Origin: DAISJI01 sp964559835
Lineage (GTDB): Bacteria; Acidobacteriota; Terriglobia; Terriglobales; Acidobacteriaceae
Length of the DNA stretch: 14,071 bases
NCBI GenBank assembly: GCA_964559835.1
Contig: CAZLJE010000065.1
Span: 1-14,071 of the forward strand
Direction of reading: 5' to 3'
The stretch's first letter is position 1, and every line of letters begins with the position of its first letter. The notes under the pieces were generated by a model. The model was not told the origin of the DNA, made no database searches, and was given only the letters and a program-made list of their open reading frames with translations. This document shows positions 13,431-14,071 of this stretch, one piece after another. The position numbers were made by a program, and so were the translations under genes.

Positions 13431-14071
13431 ATGTTTGAGAATCTTACCGACAAGCTCCAGCGCGCCTTCAAGAACCTGCGCGGGCAGGGCACGCTCACGC
13501 CCGAGAACATGGAAGAGGCGCTGCGCGAGATCCGCCTGGCGCTGCTGGAAGCCGACGTTAATTTCAAAGTCGTCAAGGAACTGATCGACCACATTCGCGA
13601 CAAGGCCGCCGGTCAGCAGGTCATGACCGCTCTCTCGCCCGCCGAGCAGGTGGTGAAGATCGTCCGCGACGAGCTCGTCGAACTGCTGGGCAAGGACACG
13701 GCAAAGTTCAAATTCGCTTCGCAGCCGCCGAGTGTCGTTCTGATGTCCGGCCTGCAGGGCTCCGGCAAGACCACCACCGCCGGCAAACTCGCGCACTGGC
13801 TCAAAAAAGGCGGACACCGTCCGCTGCTGGTTTCGGTCGACGTCTACCGTCCCGCCGCGCGCGAGCAGTTGAAGGTCGTCGCTGGGCAGGTCGGCGCGAT
13901 GATCTACGAAGGCCAGGCGCCGGAAGCGAACACGGCGACGGTCGAGCGCCTAGTGAAAGAAGCGCGGCGAGAAGCTGTGAACGCCGGTTGCGACGTGCTC
14001 ATCGTCGACACCGCCGGACGCCTGCACATCGACGAGCAGCTCATGGAAGAGATGCAGTCGCTGAAAAAGCT
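13431..14071 (+). CDS. ffh: Signal recognition particle GTPase Ffh (SRP54), 5' part, cut by the window edge
   Basis: The first 213 residues of the SRP GTPase, which binds signal sequences with 4.5S RNA and docks with FtsY to deliver membrane proteins. The helical N domain is at 1-90 (MFENLTDKLQRAFKNLRGQG, ALREIRLALLEADVN). The G domain begins at about 100, with G1 GLQGSGKTTT (107-116), the DVYRPAAREQL motif (137-147) and G3 DTAGR (193-197). The rest of the G domain and the Met-rich M domain lie past position 14071. ATG 13431 is the only candidate because an in-frame TGA lies at 13413-13415; the ribosome site is weak. It is the only plus-strand gene in the window. A TAAAAT hexamer at 13365-13370 could be its -10, but I see no -35. 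Confidence 0.97.
   Translation, partial: MFENLTDKLQRAFKNLRGQGTLTPENMEEALREIRLALLEADVNFKVVKELIDHIRDKAAGQQVMTALSPAEQVVKIVRDELVELLGKDTAKFKFASQPPSVVLMSGLQGSGKTTTAGKLAHWLKKGGHRPLLVSVDVYRPAAREQLKVVAGQVGAMIYEGQAPEANTATVERLVKEARREAVNAGCDVLIVDTAGRLHIDEQLMEEMQSLKK

Overview
The window looks like chromosomal DNA of an Acidobacteriota member (Terriglobia-like). It is GC-rich and Gram-negative, with LPS-export genes. It carries a very large TonB-dependent receptor with an N-terminal carboxypeptidase-regulatory-like domain (the Oar-like type that is expanded in this phylum), an LptC/LptA-type fusion next to lptB-rpoN-hpf, and a small acidic protein I cannot assign. The phylum call is inferred from gene types, not from a marker comparison. 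I see no mobile element, CRISPR array, rRNA or tRNA.

Layout: eight genes lie on the minus strand and one on the plus strand. From right to left on the minus strand they are: an acidic protein of unknown function (13141-12653), recJ (12542-10818), a zinc-ribbon/RDD membrane protein (10681-10148), an lptC-lptA-type fusion (9843-7582), lptB (7566-6838), rpoN (6795-4999), hpf (4898-4296) and the TonB-dependent receptor (3644-192). On the plus strand, ffh starts at 13431 and runs off the right edge. lptCA, lptB, rpoN and hpf form the familiar envelope/sigma-54/ribosome-hibernation cluster. Gaps inside it are 15, 42 and 100 bp, and it ends at a strong hairpin terminator (4220-4253). The receptor is a separate unit with its own terminator (143-169) and about 570 bp of non-coding DNA upstream.

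The most unusual content is between the genes. Six intergenic stretches carry tandem arrays whose repeat period is seven bases in every case, although the seven-base unit differs from place to place: AAGTACC (1-108), CTAACTC-like (4263-4290), GCGCATG/CATGAGC (4922-4990), ATTCCGT/ACGGAAT (10731-10815), GATTTGT (12560-12650) and GCCGATT/AATCGGC (13220-13307). Four of the six have two facing arms in which the second is the reverse complement of the first, so they can fold into long hairpins. In the best case (4928-4951 with 4967-4990) 22 of 24 positions are complementary. Five of the six lie just after stop codons of minus-strand genes. The shared period with locus-specific units, and the mirrored order of unit variants between arms, suggest one process generating or maintaining all of them. 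They resemble the heptanucleotide STRR repeats of filamentous cyanobacteria, but I know of no named family that matches.

Other points worth attention are a disordered insert of about 110 residues inside the core-binding region of RpoN, the size and fusion of the LptC/LptA protein, and twelve cysteines arranged as six close pairs in the receptor barrel.
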